From an uncultured Prevotellaceae bacterium (GTDB lineage: Bacteria; Bacteroidota; Bacteroidia; Bacteroidales; Bacteroidaceae): DNA of 41,742 bases. Of the stretch, positions 1 through 7,610 are shown one piece after another. Position numbers and translations under genes: made by a program. The stretch spans positions 1 to 41,742 of the forward strand of contig CACYQZ010000018.1 in the NCBI GenBank assembly GCA_902776665.1. Direction: 5' to 3'. Each line of letters begins with the position of its first letter. Within the stretch, counting starts at the first letter, position 1. The notes below the pieces were generated by a model, which worked only from the letters and a program-made list of their open reading frames with translations, had not been told where the DNA came from and did not search any database.

Positions 1-250
1 TTTTGGGATTAATGTCAAGAGGATTCGTAACACGATAAACCTGCTTGATATTAAAACTCACACCACCGATAGTTTTACACTCAACGTCAATTGTACCGCA
101 ATCAACTCCAATCTTCTTTTTATACACTCCATCTATTGGAATTTGGAAAATTGGAGGGTCGCACGAAACAAAGCATAACGCTAACACAATTGTAAATATA
201 TACATCAATGATTTCAAACCGCCGTAGGGGTAGTAGTAAGATTTTGTCAT
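1..250 (-). CDS. Lipoprotein, N-terminal part, runs off the left edge
   Basis: The minus strand stays open from an ATG at 250-248 to the window edge (83 codons). The N-terminus begins MTKSYYYPYGG, followed by a hydrophobic stretch and a lipobox ending VSC at about residues 28-30, so it should be a signal-peptidase-II lipoprotein anchored in the envelope. The mature part starts DPPIFQIPIDG and contains two more cysteines. I do not recognise the family. A second in-frame ATG at 205-203 would give a short signal peptide without a basic residue. The promoter-like TAAATTTG at 257-264 ends only seven bases before the 250 start, so either the mRNA is nearly leaderless or the 205 start is used. It is divergent from the aminotransferase gene. 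Confidence is good that it is coding, low for function. Confidence 0.6.
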   Translation of the reverse strand, partial: MTKSYYYPYGGLKSLMYIFTIVLALCFVSCDPPIFQIPIDGVYKKKIGVDCGTIDVECKTIGGVSFNIKQVYRVTNPLDINPK

Positions 251-256
251 ACGCTG

Positions 257-287
257 CAAATTTAGCGAATAATTTTGGTTTGCCAAA
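257..287 (-). promoter_or_regulatory. Bacteroidetes-type promoter for the left-edge lipoprotein
   Basis: On the minus strand there is TTTG (284-287), a 19-base spacer, and TAAATTTG (257-264). This matches the known Bacteroides sigma-ABfr consensus of a -33 TTTG and a -7 TAnnTTTG. Transcription would start at or just before the ATG at 250. Confidence 0.55.
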
Positions 288-304
288 ATTTTCGCGTCAG
301 AATC

Positions 305-336
305 TTTCGTTGTTCCGTCATTTTTGCGTAACTTTG
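305..336 (+). promoter_or_regulatory. Bacteroidetes-type promoter for the aminotransferase gene
   Basis: TAACTTTG at 329-336 matches the -7 consensus. The -33 position 20 bases upstream reads TTTC (305-308), three of four consensus bases. The predicted leader before the ATG at 367 is about 25 bases. The promoter lies inside the longer reading frame that begins at 208, which argues for the 367 start. Confidence 0.5.
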
Positions 337-366
337 CAGCGTTTTAGAATTTTTACACAATATTGT

Positions 367-1674
367 ATGGAACCAACTCCAATTAGGAAAGAAATTGTTG
401 ATGGCCTCATCAGCGAACTCGGCATTCAAGACTTCGGAAAGGCGACGATTCGCGAGGTGAAGCAGGTGGCGGCGATGGCTGAACAGCAGTCGGGCGTGGA
501 GTATATCAAGATGGAAATGGGTATTCCGGGCCTGCCGGCGGCGAAAATCGGCGTGGAGGCGCAAATCAAGGCACTTCAGAACGGCATCGCCTCGCAATAT
601 CCCGACATTCAGGGCTATCCCGAATTGAAAAAGCAGGCTTCGCGCTTCGTGAAGGCGTTTGTCGGCATCGACATTGCCGCCGAGGGCTGCATTCCCGTGG
701 TGGGCTCGATGCAGGGTGCTTTCGCGTCGTTTCTGACTTGTTCGCAGGCCGACCCGAAGAAAGACACCGTGTTGTTCATCGACCCGGGCTTTCCCGTGCA
801 GAAAATGCAGTTGCAAGTGCAGGGTGTGAAGTACGAAACGTTCGACGTTTACGACTATCGCGGTGAAAAACTGCGTCCGAAAATCGAGAGTTATCTGTCG
901 AAAGGCAACATTTGCGCCGTGATTTACTCGAATCCGAACAATCCCTCGTGGGTGTGTCTGACGGAGGACGAACTGCGCACCATCGGCGAACTCGCCACGC
1001 AATACGACACGATTGTGCTCGAAGACCTCGCCTATTTCGCAATGGACTTCCGCAAAGACCTCAGCGTGCCGTTCCAACCGCCGTATCAGCCCAGCGTGGG
1101 CCACTATACGGACAATTATATGCTGCTCATTAGCGGCTCGAAAGCGTTCAGTTACGCTGGCGAGCGCATTGCGGTGGTTTGCATCAGCGACCATCTTTTC
1201 CGCCGCCACTACCCTGCCCTCGCCCAACGCTACGAGGGTCTGCCCTTCGGCCTCGTCTTCTCGACGCGAATGCTCTACGCGCTGTCATCGGGCACGAGCC
1301 ATTCGGCGCAGTATGCCTTGGCAGAGTTGTTCCGTGCGGCTTGCGATGGCGAATACAATTTCCGCGACGACGTGCGCATCTATGGCGAGCGTGCCCGTCG
1401 GCTGAAGGAGATTTTCCAGCGTCACGGTTTTTATATCGTTTATGACCACGACCTCGACGAGCCCGTTGCCGACGGTTTTTACTTCACCATCGGCTACCCG
1501 AATATGACAAGCGGCGAACTGGCCCGCGAACTGATGTACTACGGCGTGTCGGCCATCTGTCTGACCACGACGGGCAGCCATCAGCAGGGACTTCGCGTCT
1601 GCACATCGTTCATCGAAGACCATCAGTATGAGCAACTGGACGAGCGAATGAAAATTTTTGCAATGAACAATTAA
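367..1674 (+). CDS. PLP-dependent aminotransferase, class I/II fold
   Basis: This 435-residue cytoplasmic enzyme should transfer an amino group between an amino acid and a 2-oxo acid. The fold-type I motifs are in order: a SNPNNPSW loop near residues 188-195, Asp220 in VLED for the pyridine nitrogen, Tyr223, the Schiff-base lysine Lys259 in SGSKAFSYAGER, and a C-terminal arginine in GLRVCTSF that would bind the substrate carboxylate. I chose ATG 367 because the promoter lies just upstream and the in-frame extension back to 208 has no protein-like character. Downstream are a porin, a symporter and two aryl-CoA ligases, so an aromatic amino acid is a reasonable substrate. That substrate is inferred from context; the aminotransferase class is secure. 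Confidence 0.88.
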   Translation: MEPTPIRKEIVDGLISELGIQDFGKATIREVKQVAAMAEQQSGVEYIKMEMGIPGLPAAKIGVEAQIKALQNGIASQYPDIQGYPELKKQASRFVKAFVGIDIAAEGCIPVVGSMQGAFASFLTCSQADPKKDTVLFIDPGFPVQKMQLQVQGVKYETFDVYDYRGEKLRPKIESYLSKGNICAVIYSNPNNPSWVCLTEDELRTIGELATQYDTIVLEDLAYFAMDFRKDLSVPFQPPYQPSVGHYTDNYMLLISGSKAFSYAGERIAVVCISDHLFRRHYPALAQRYEGLPFGLVFSTRMLYALSSGTSHSAQYALAELFRAACDGEYNFRDDVRIYGERARRLKEIFQRHGFYIVYDHDLDEPVADGFYFTIGYPNMTSGELARELMYYGVSAICLTTTGSHQQGLRVCTSFIEDHQYEQLDERMKIFAMNN

Positions 1675-1709
1675 TAATTAACATCTGAAGGTCACTGACC
1701 GAAAATAAA

Positions 1710-2765
1710 ATGAGAAAGCATCATTTTTGGGCCGTATTGCTGTCGATTTTCAGCAGTACGGTCGCATTGGGACAAGAGAAAGACATCGACTGGATGCAGG
1801 AAATCAAAAGCCGCATCACCATCAACGGATACGCGCAGGCTGGCTATGCCTACAGCGACCAAAACGGACAGACGAGTAGCAGTTACAACCTGAAACGCAC
1901 GCTGTTGTGGGCAAGGGCGAGGATTACCGACCGTTGGTCGTTCCTGTTTATGCACGATTTCAACAGCGTCGTACAGGAATTCTACACCGACTACCGCATC
2001 ACGAACGACAAAGGGCTGACCGTCAGACTCGGACAGTTCAAGAATTCGCTGACGCTGGAAAATCCGCTGTCGCCCGTGCAGTTGGAATTGATTGACATTT
2101 GTTCGCAGGCCGTCACCAACCACAGCGGCTGCTACGACCCGCTGTTCGGACTGCAATACGGTCGCGACATCGGTCTGGAAATCTATGGCGACCTGTTCAA
2201 CGACCAGATTCACTACGAACTGGCGCTGATGAACGGACAGGGAATCAACGTCAGAGACGGTAATAACGACAAAGACGTGATTGCCAAACTGGAATATCGA
2301 CCCACGAAGGAACTGCGTTTCGTTGTCAGCGGACAGAAAGGTCGCGGCCACGCGGTCGGAACTGCCCCGTGGAACCCCGAAATCAAGGTTGGCGACAACT
2401 ATCGCCGCGACCGCATCAGCGCCGGTTTCGAGTGGAAAAGCGGCCAGTATGCGCCTGCGAAATACAAGGAGGGTCGCCCGATTCGCTTCCGTGCCGAATA
2501 TCTGGCTGGAAAAGACGGCGAAGTCAGTAGCCGAGGCGCTTATGCCACGACGACCATCCCCCTCGTCAGCGGTATCGACGCAGTGGCGTCCATCGACTAT
2601 TTCGACCGCAACACCGATATGAACTACAGCCAGACGCAGGCAACCGCCGGTCTGCAATATTGGTTCTACAAGAATTGCCGCATACAACTGCAATACACGC
2701 GCACGTGGAGCAAATTCCAAGATGATTTCAACTGGTTGCAAGCGCAGATGCAGGTGGCGTTTTGA
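1710..2765 (+). CDS. Outer-membrane porin, phosphate-selective porin O/P type
   Basis: The protein has 351 residues. A signal peptide is evident (basic MRKHH start, hydrophobic core, likely cleavage after VALG before QEKD). The mature chain alternates polar and aromatic residues as in a beta-barrel and ends in phenylalanine (QMQVAF), the usual signal for outer-membrane insertion. Segments such as GYAQAGYAYSDQNG, a RARITDRWSF-like strand and RLGQFKNSLTLENPLS resemble the porin O/P family of Bacteroidetes. It starts 35 bases after the aminotransferase gene and precedes a symporter gene, so it probably supplies the outer-membrane step for the solute imported by that symporter. The ligand is unknown and phosphate specificity should not be assumed from the family name. 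Confidence 0.78.
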   Translation: MRKHHFWAVLLSIFSSTVALGQEKDIDWMQEIKSRITINGYAQAGYAYSDQNGQTSSSYNLKRTLLWARARITDRWSFLFMHDFNSVVQEFYTDYRITNDKGLTVRLGQFKNSLTLENPLSPVQLELIDICSQAVTNHSGCYDPLFGLQYGRDIGLEIYGDLFNDQIHYELALMNGQGINVRDGNNDKDVIAKLEYRPTKELRFVVSGQKGRGHAVGTAPWNPEIKVGDNYRRDRISAGFEWKSGQYAPAKYKEGRPIRFRAEYLAGKDGEVSSRGAYATTTIPLVSGIDAVASIDYFDRNTDMNYSQTQATAGLQYWFYKNCRIQLQYTRTWSKFQDDFNWLQAQMQVAF

Positions 2766-2775
2766 AGGGTTAAAA

Positions 2776-2810
2776 GGTTATTAGGTTATTAGGTTATTAG
2801 GTTATTAGGT
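2776..2810 (+). repeat. Tandem 8-base repeat (GGTTATTA), four copies
   Basis: Four exact copies occupy 2776-2807, followed by a partial copy. They fill the spacer between the porin stop and the symporter start at 2824. Similar AT-rich spacer sequence occurs at 12721-12761 and near 9690. It is too short and lacks spacers, so it is not CRISPR. Slippage could change the spacing ahead of the symporter gene. Confidence 0.8.
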
Positions 2811-2823
2811 TTTAAGGTAAAAG

Positions 2824-4350
2824 ATGGTTATTAAGATTCTTTTGACGGTGATTTTTTTCGCCGTAACGCTGGGCGTGGGCGTTTATTCGCGCAAACAGGC
2901 GAGTAGTGTCGATGGTTTTGTGTTGGGCGGTCGCGCCGTTGGTCCGTGGCTCACAGCCTTTGCCTACGGCACCAGTTATTTCTCGGCAGTCGTATTCGTC
3001 GGCTACGCAGGCCAATTCGGTTGGAAATACGGCCTTTCCTCGACGTGGATTGGCATTGGAAACGCGCTGATTGGCTCGCTGTTGGCGTGGATTTTGCTTG
3101 GTCGGCGCACGAAACTGATGACGCAGCACATCGAGTCGCGCACGATGCCCGATTTTTTCGGCACGCGCTTCAACGACCAAGGACTGCGCGTCACGGCGTC
3201 GGTCATTGCCTTCGTTTTCCTGATTCCCTACACGGCAGGCGTCTATAAAGGCATTTCGACCCTGTTTGAGATGGGTTTCGGCATTCCTTACGAATATTGC
3301 GTCATTCTGATGGCGATTCTCACGGCGATTTACGTCATTCTCGGCGGCTACAAAGCCACGGCGATGAACGATTTTGTGCAGGGAATCATTATGCTCTTCG
3401 GCATCGTCATTCTGATTGCCGCCGTGCTCAACACGCAGGGTGGACTGTTCTCGGCAGTTGAGAAAATGGCGGCCCTGCCAGCCGATGGAAGTTCTTCTGC
3501 AAGCGGTCAATTTACTGATATTCTCGGCCCAGCACCCTGGGATTTGCTCGGCGTGGTCGTGCTGACCTCGCTCGGCACGTGGGGACTGCCGCAGATGGTC
3601 GGAAAATTCTACAGCATCACCGACGAGAGCGCGATTCGTCGCGGAACGATTATTTCCACCATTTTCGCCTTCATCGTGGCGGGCGGATGCTACTTTTTAG
3701 GCGGTTTCGGACGACTTTTCGGCACACCGCCCACGCTGCCCAACGGTCGGCTCGACTTCGACTCCATCGTTCCGTCGATGCTCACCACCCTGCCCGACAT
3801 CCTGATTGCGCTCGTGGTGTTGCTCGTGCTGTCGGCCTCGATGTCCACGCTGGCCTCGCTCGTGCTCACTTCGTCCTCGACAATGACGCTCGACCTCATC
3901 TATCGCGACAAGAAAGCGCTGCCCGGCGAGGTCGAGGAAGGCAGCATCGACGACATCGTTTCCGAAAAAGTCGAACGGCGAAAAGTCGTCATTATGCGCG
4001 TCCTGATTGTGTTTTTCATCGTCATTTCGCTGATGATTGCCCTCAATCCACCGACGTTCATCGCCCAACTGATGGGCATTTCGTGGGGTGCACTCGCTGG
4101 TGCCTTCCTCGCGCCGTTTATGCTCGGACTCTACTGGCGCGGCACCACGCCGATGGCCGTCTGGGCCTGTTTCGTGTGGGGTGTCGGCATCACGATGGTC
4201 AATATGCTGTTGGGCAACCCCATCAACCCCATCAACTGCGGTGCCATCGCAATGGTCGGCGGTTTCCCGATTGTCTGGCTCGTCAGCCTCGTCACACCGA
4301 AAATGTCGCGTGGAATGGTTGAAAACATCTTTGACTGCTTCAAAAAATAA
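2824..4350 (+). CDS. Sodium/solute symporter, SSS family
   Basis: This 508-residue inner-membrane protein has about 13 hydrophobic helices. Family-typical features are an N-terminal helix followed by DGFVLGGRAVGPW, then the FAYGTSYFSAVVFVGYAG region of helices 2-3, a GGYKATAMNDFVQG segment, and LVVLLVLSASMSTLASLVL in the sodium-site helix. A hydrophilic loop at about residues 360-390 (EVEEGSIDDIVSEKVERRK) precedes the last helices. SSS proteins import sugars, amino acids, carboxylates or similar solutes with sodium. Here the neighbours (aminotransferase, porin, two phenylacetate-CoA ligases) suggest an aromatic acid or amino acid, but that is inference. It lies 58 bases after the porin and probably shares its transcript. 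Confidence 0.88.
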   Translation: MVIKILLTVIFFAVTLGVGVYSRKQASSVDGFVLGGRAVGPWLTAFAYGTSYFSAVVFVGYAGQFGWKYGLSSTWIGIGNALIGSLLAWILLGRRTKLMTQHIESRTMPDFFGTRFNDQGLRVTASVIAFVFLIPYTAGVYKGISTLFEMGFGIPYEYCVILMAILTAIYVILGGYKATAMNDFVQGIIMLFGIVILIAAVLNTQGGLFSAVEKMAALPADGSSSASGQFTDILGPAPWDLLGVVVLTSLGTWGLPQMVGKFYSITDESAIRRGTIISTIFAFIVAGGCYFLGGFGRLFGTPPTLPNGRLDFDSIVPSMLTTLPDILIALVVLLVLSASMSTLASLVLTSSSTMTLDLIYRDKKALPGEVEEGSIDDIVSEKVERRKVVIMRVLIVFFIVISLMIALNPPTFIAQLMGISWGALAGAFLAPFMLGLYWRGTTPMAVWACFVWGVGITMVNMLLGNPINPINCGAIAMVGGFPIVWLVSLVTPKMSRGMVENIFDCFKK

Positions 4351-4405
4351 AAAAATCACGTCTTTTTCGACAAAATTGTAATAAATTATCGTCGAAATGG
4401 AGGAA

Positions 4406-4425
4406 AAGTTGTAATTTTGCAACTT
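4406..4425 (+). promoter_or_regulatory. Probable -7 promoter element ahead of the aryl-CoA ligase pair
   Basis: TAATTTTG at 4412-4419 matches the Bacteroidetes -7 element. It sits exactly between AAGTTG (4406-4411) and CAACTT (4420-4425), a 6-base inverted repeat that could be an operator or chance. I see no good -33 TTTG at 19-21 bases. The leader to the ATG at 4483 would be about 57 bases. Confidence 0.4.
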
Positions 4426-4464
4426 CTTTCAAGAAAAGATAGTGAAATTATCAAAAAGTAAAAA

Positions 4465-4486
4465 GTCAAATCGTAAATTAAAATGG
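4465..4486 (+). repeat. Leader element shared with the DjlA-like gene, copy 1
   Basis: Twenty-two bases running into the start codon at 4483 match 18589-18610 with one mismatch. The core is GTCAAATCGTAAATT. The same sequence occupies the same position relative to the start codon in two unrelated genes. Confidence 0.65.
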
Positions 4487-5793
4487 TGATTTGGAACCCG
4501 AACAAAGAATGTATGAGTCGCGACGAAATGAGCGCGCTGCAAGGAAAACGACTGCATAAAATCGTGGAGTACGTCTATCACAACGTGCCGTTCTATCGCC
4601 ATCGACTGCAAGAAATGGACATCACGCCCGATGACATTCAGACCATCGACGACATCCGCAAACTGCCCTTCACGACGAAGAAAGACCTGCGCGACAACTA
4701 TCCCTTCGGACTGCAAGCCGCGCCCCAAAGCCAAATCATCCGCATCCACGCATCGAGCGGAACGACGGGCAATCCGACCATCGTGGGCTACACGCGCAAG
4801 GACATCGGCATCTGGAGCGAGTGTATGGCACGCTGTCTGACGGCCTACGGCGTGACCCACGACGATATTTTTTCCGTTTCCTACGGCTACGGCCTGTTCA
4901 CGGGCGGACTCGGCGCTCACAACGGCGTGGAGAAAATTGGCGCGTCGGTCGTGCCGACCTCGACGGGCAACACCGAGAAACACGTGAAACTGATTCGCGA
5001 CCTCGGCATCACGGGCATCGCCTGCACACCGTCGTATGCGCTCTATCTCGCCGAAACGATGGACAAAATGGGCATCACGAAAGACGAAATCAGCCTGAAA
5101 ATCGGTGCTTTCGGCGCAGAACCGTGGACGGAGCAGATGCGCACGGAGATTCAGGAACGGCTCGGACTGAAGGGCTACAACCTCTACGGACTGAGCGAAA
5201 TTATGGGGCCAAGCGTCAGTTACGAATGTCAGGAACAGCACGGCAGCCACATCTGCGAAGACCATTTCTATCCAGAAATCATCGACCCCGTGACGCTCGA
5301 ACCGCTGCCCAACGGACAAACGGGTGAACTCGTCTTCACCACGCTGACGAAAGAAGGAATGCCCGTGCTGCGCTATCGCACTCGCGACCTCTGCACGCTG
5401 CTTCCCGACACGTGCGCCTGCGGTCGGACGAACATCAGAATGGGACGAATCGAAGGTCGCTCAGACGATATGCTCATCATTCGAGGCATCAACGTGTTCC
5501 CCTCGCAGGTCGAGAGCGTCGTGCTGTCGATGAAGGAGTTTGCACCGCGCTACCTGCTCATCGTCGATCGGAAAAACAACCTCGACACGCTCACCGTGCA
5601 GGTCGAAATCCGTCAGGAATATTTCACAAGTACCTTCGACACGCCTGCCGCCATCGACGAACTCGAAAAACGGCTGGCCTCGCGGCTGAAAAGTGTGCTG
5701 AGCATCGCCGCCAAGGTGCAACTCAAAGCCCCGAACACCATCGAGCGCAGTCAAGGAAAGAGTGCCCACGTCATTGATAACAGAAAATTATAA
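4483..5793 (+). CDS. paaK: Phenylacetate-CoA ligase, first paralogue
   Basis: This 436-residue enzyme of the adenylate-forming superfamily makes phenylacetyl-CoA or a related aryl-acyl-CoA from acid, CoA and ATP, giving AMP and pyrophosphate. The phosphate-binding motif SSGTTGNP is at residues 91-98. It is followed by a NLYGLSEIMGPS motif, the ATP-contacting LRYRTRDL, and the hinge region GRSDDMLIIRGINVFPSQVE before the small C-terminal domain. Length and motif order match the PaaK family. A four-cysteine-like cluster (DLCTLLPDTCACGR) is also present. The second ligase follows three bases after the stop, so the two are probably translationally coupled. The exact acid (phenylacetate, indoleacetate, hydroxyphenylacetate) cannot be read from sequence. 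In anaerobes such ligases serve aryl-acid salvage for amino-acid synthesis or energy metabolism. Confidence 0.9.
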   Translation: MVIWNPNKECMSRDEMSALQGKRLHKIVEYVYHNVPFYRHRLQEMDITPDDIQTIDDIRKLPFTTKKDLRDNYPFGLQAAPQSQIIRIHASSGTTGNPTIVGYTRKDIGIWSECMARCLTAYGVTHDDIFSVSYGYGLFTGGLGAHNGVEKIGASVVPTSTGNTEKHVKLIRDLGITGIACTPSYALYLAETMDKMGITKDEISLKIGAFGAEPWTEQMRTEIQERLGLKGYNLYGLSEIMGPSVSYECQEQHGSHICEDHFYPEIIDPVTLEPLPNGQTGELVFTTLTKEGMPVLRYRTRDLCTLLPDTCACGRTNIRMGRIEGRSDDMLIIRGINVFPSQVESVVLSMKEFAPRYLLIVDRKNNLDTLTVQVEIRQEYFTSTFDTPAAIDELEKRLASRLKSVLSIAAKVQLKAPNTIERSQGKSAHVIDNRKL

Positions 5794-5796
5794 GAT

Positions 5797-7104
5797 ATGG
5801 AAAAATACTTCAACCCCGAACTTGAAACAATGCCCCGCGAGGCATTGGAGAAATTGCAGTTGGAACGGCTGCAAAAGACCGTCCGCCACTGTATGAACGC
5901 AGAATTCTACCGCGAGAAATTCGCCGAACTCGGCATCACGCCCGACGACATCCAGTCGCTCGACGACGTGCGCCGACTGCCCTTCACCACGAAAGAAGAC
6001 CTGCGCGACCACTACCCCTTCGGTCTGTCGTGCGTGCCGATGCGCGAATGTACCCGACTGCACTCGTCGAGCGGTACGACGGGCAATCCCACCGTTGTGC
6101 TTCACACGCAAAAAGACCTCGACGAGTGGGCCAATGCCGTGGCGCGATGCCTGTGGATGGTGGGAAGCCGTCCCGACGACGTTTTCCAGAACTCGGCAGG
6201 CTACGGAATGTTCACCGCCGGACTCGGTTTCCAATACGGTGCCGAGCGCGTCGGAATGCTCACCGTTCCCGCTGCCGCTGGCAACACGACCCGTCAAATC
6301 AAATTCATCAAGGACTTCGGCACGACCGTGCTTCACGCCATTCCGTCGTATGCCTCGCGCATCTACGAAGTGATGAAGGAAGAGGGCGTCGATCCGCGTC
6401 GCGACACCAAATTGCGCGTGCTTTGCATCGGTGCCGAGCCTCACAGCGAGGAACAGCGCCGTCGCATCGAGCAAGACCTCGGCGTGAAAGCCTATAATTC
6501 CTATGGAATTTCGGAAATGATGGGCCCGGGCGTGGCTTTCGAGTGCGAAGAACAAAACGGACTGCACATCTGGGAAGACTATTTCATCGTTGAAATCATC
6601 GACCCCGTGACGCTCGAGCCCGTTGCAGAAGGTGAAATCGGCGAACTCGTCATCACCACCATCAACCGCGAGGCGATGCCGCTGCTGCGCTATCGCACAC
6701 GCGACCTGACGCGCTTGCTGCCAGGTACTTGTCCCTGCGGTCGCAGCCATCGCCGACTGGCCCGTCTGCAAGGTCGAAGCGATGATATGATCATCCTCAA
6801 GGGTGTCAATATCTTCCCGATTCAAATCGAGAAAATCCTGCTGAAATTCAAGGAATTGAGCAGCGACTACCTCATCACCATCGAAACCACCGACAGCGGC
6901 GACGTGATGACCGTCGAAGTGGAACTCAACCAGCTGTTTGCCGACGATTACAAGCAACTTCTCACCCTTGAGAAGACCATCGCCCGACAACTGAAAGACG
7001 AAATTCTCATCACACCGAAAATTCGCCTCGTGCAGAAAGGCACGCTCGCCAAGAGCGACGAGAAAAAAGCCGTGCGCGTCCGCGATTTGCGCAAACTCTA
7101 TTAA
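5797..7104 (+). CDS. paaK: Phenylacetate-CoA ligase, second paralogue
   Basis: This 435-residue paralogue of the preceding gene has the same layout: SSGTTGNP at 91-98, AYNSYGISEMMGPG, LRYRTRDLTRLL, the cysteine pair TCPCGR and hinge motif GRSDDMIILKGVNIFPIQIE. By eye the two proteins agree at roughly half of positions. They differ around the putative acid pocket (YGYGLFTGGLG against AGYGMFTAGLG, and the segment after it), which suggests different acids rather than redundancy. Starting three bases after the first ligase, it must share its mRNA. An ACT-domain gene follows, an arrangement also common elsewhere in Bacteroidetes and Firmicutes PaaK loci. Confidence 0.9.
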   Translation: MEKYFNPELETMPREALEKLQLERLQKTVRHCMNAEFYREKFAELGITPDDIQSLDDVRRLPFTTKEDLRDHYPFGLSCVPMRECTRLHSSSGTTGNPTVVLHTQKDLDEWANAVARCLWMVGSRPDDVFQNSAGYGMFTAGLGFQYGAERVGMLTVPAAAGNTTRQIKFIKDFGTTVLHAIPSYASRIYEVMKEEGVDPRRDTKLRVLCIGAEPHSEEQRRRIEQDLGVKAYNSYGISEMMGPGVAFECEEQNGLHIWEDYFIVEIIDPVTLEPVAEGEIGELVITTINREAMPLLRYRTRDLTRLLPGTCPCGRSHRRLARLQGRSDDMIILKGVNIFPIQIEKILLKFKELSSDYLITIETTDSGDVMTVEVELNQLFADDYKQLLTLEKTIARQLKDEILITPKIRLVQKGTLAKSDEKKAVRVRDLRKLY

Positions 7105-7136
7105 TTGTTAATTGAAAATTGTTAATTGTTAATTGA
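7101..7136 (+). repeat. AT-rich spacer repeat (TTAATTG units)
   Basis: Units related to TTAATTG or AAATTG repeat through the spacer, overlapping the stop codon of the second ligase. The same kind of sequence occurs inside the coding region at 26595-26627 and, in weaker form, at 41597-41620. Confidence 0.6.
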
Positions 7137-7144
7137 AAAAAACT

Positions 7145-7573
7145 ATGACCATCAAACAACTATCCATTTTCATCGAAAATCAGTCGGGCACGCTCATCAA
7201 CGTACTCGACGTGCTGAAACAGGCCGGCATCCAGATCGTGGCATCGACCATCGCCGACACCGCTGAATACGGCATCTACCGTATGATTTGCAACGAGCCG
7301 AATCGGGCTTACGAAGCCCTGCGCACTGCCGGCATCGCCGTGGCGCTATCGGATGTGTTCGCCATCGCGCTCGACAACACGCCCGGACGTGCCGCCGACG
7401 CCATCCGCGCATTCAGCGACGCCCACATCAGCATCGCCTACCTCTATTCGTTCCTGCTGAAAGACAACGGAATCCTCGTTTTCCGCATCGACGAGATGGA
7501 GGCAGCCTGCAAGGTGATTCGCGACAACCATCTGCGCTACATCAACGAAGAAAACATCGGTCAGTGGCTCTGA
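7145..7573 (+). CDS. Double ACT-domain regulatory protein
   Basis: This 142-residue cytoplasmic protein consists of two ACT-like units, about residues 1-70 (MTIKQLSIFIENQSGTL, then VLDVLKQAGIQIVAS) and 71-142 (VFAIALDNTPGRAADAIRAF onward). ACT domains bind small ligands, usually amino acids, at an interface between units. No catalytic domain is attached. Stand-alone double ACT proteins are commonly found beside phenylacetate-CoA ligase genes, and it probably senses an aromatic amino acid or regulates the ligases. I chose ATG 7145; an in-frame TTG at 7133 lies inside the spacer repeat. The gene ends inside a perfect terminator hairpin. Confidence 0.85.
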   Translation: MTIKQLSIFIENQSGTLINVLDVLKQAGIQIVASTIADTAEYGIYRMICNEPNRAYEALRTAGIAVALSDVFAIALDNTPGRAADAIRAFSDAHISIAYLYSFLLKDNGILVFRIDEMEAACKVIRDNHLRYINEENIGQWL

Positions 7574-7584
7574 CCGATGTTTTT
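7555..7584. terminator. Intrinsic terminator overlapping the ACT gene stop codon
   Basis: CATCGGTCAG (7555-7564) and CTGACCGATG (7570-7579) form a perfect 10-bp stem with a 5-base loop, followed by five T residues. The stop codon TGA (7571-7573) lies in the descending arm. On the minus strand the hairpin is followed by TTTTCTT, so it can also stop transcripts of the facing acyl-CoA synthetase gene. Confidence 0.85.
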
Positions 7585-7589
7585 CCCCT

Positions 7590-7609
7590 CTGAAAAACGG
7601 ATTTTTCAG
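7590..7609 (+). terminator. Second hairpin in the convergent spacer
   Basis: CTGAAAAA (7590-7597) pairs with TTTTTCAG (7602-7609) across a 4-base loop, followed by a T-rich run into the 3' end of the facing gene. It probably acts as a backup terminator after the stronger hairpin at 7555. Confidence 0.55.
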
Positions 7610-7610
7610 T

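Noticed and set aside
45-227. 60-codon plus-strand frame at the left edge
   Set aside because: The opposite strand encodes a convincing lipoprotein start in the same interval with a promoter.
208-366. N-terminal extension of the aminotransferase frame back to 208
   Set aside because: It contains the promoter element, has low complexity unlike the family N-terminus, and overlaps the divergent lipoprotein start.
2776-2810. Possible CRISPR-like repeat array
   Set aside because: The unit is only 8 bases, with no spacers and no cas genes.
7133-7144. TTG start for the ACT-domain gene
   Set aside because: It lies in the AT-rich spacer repeat and adds only KKT-type residues; the ATG at 7145 begins the first ACT strand.
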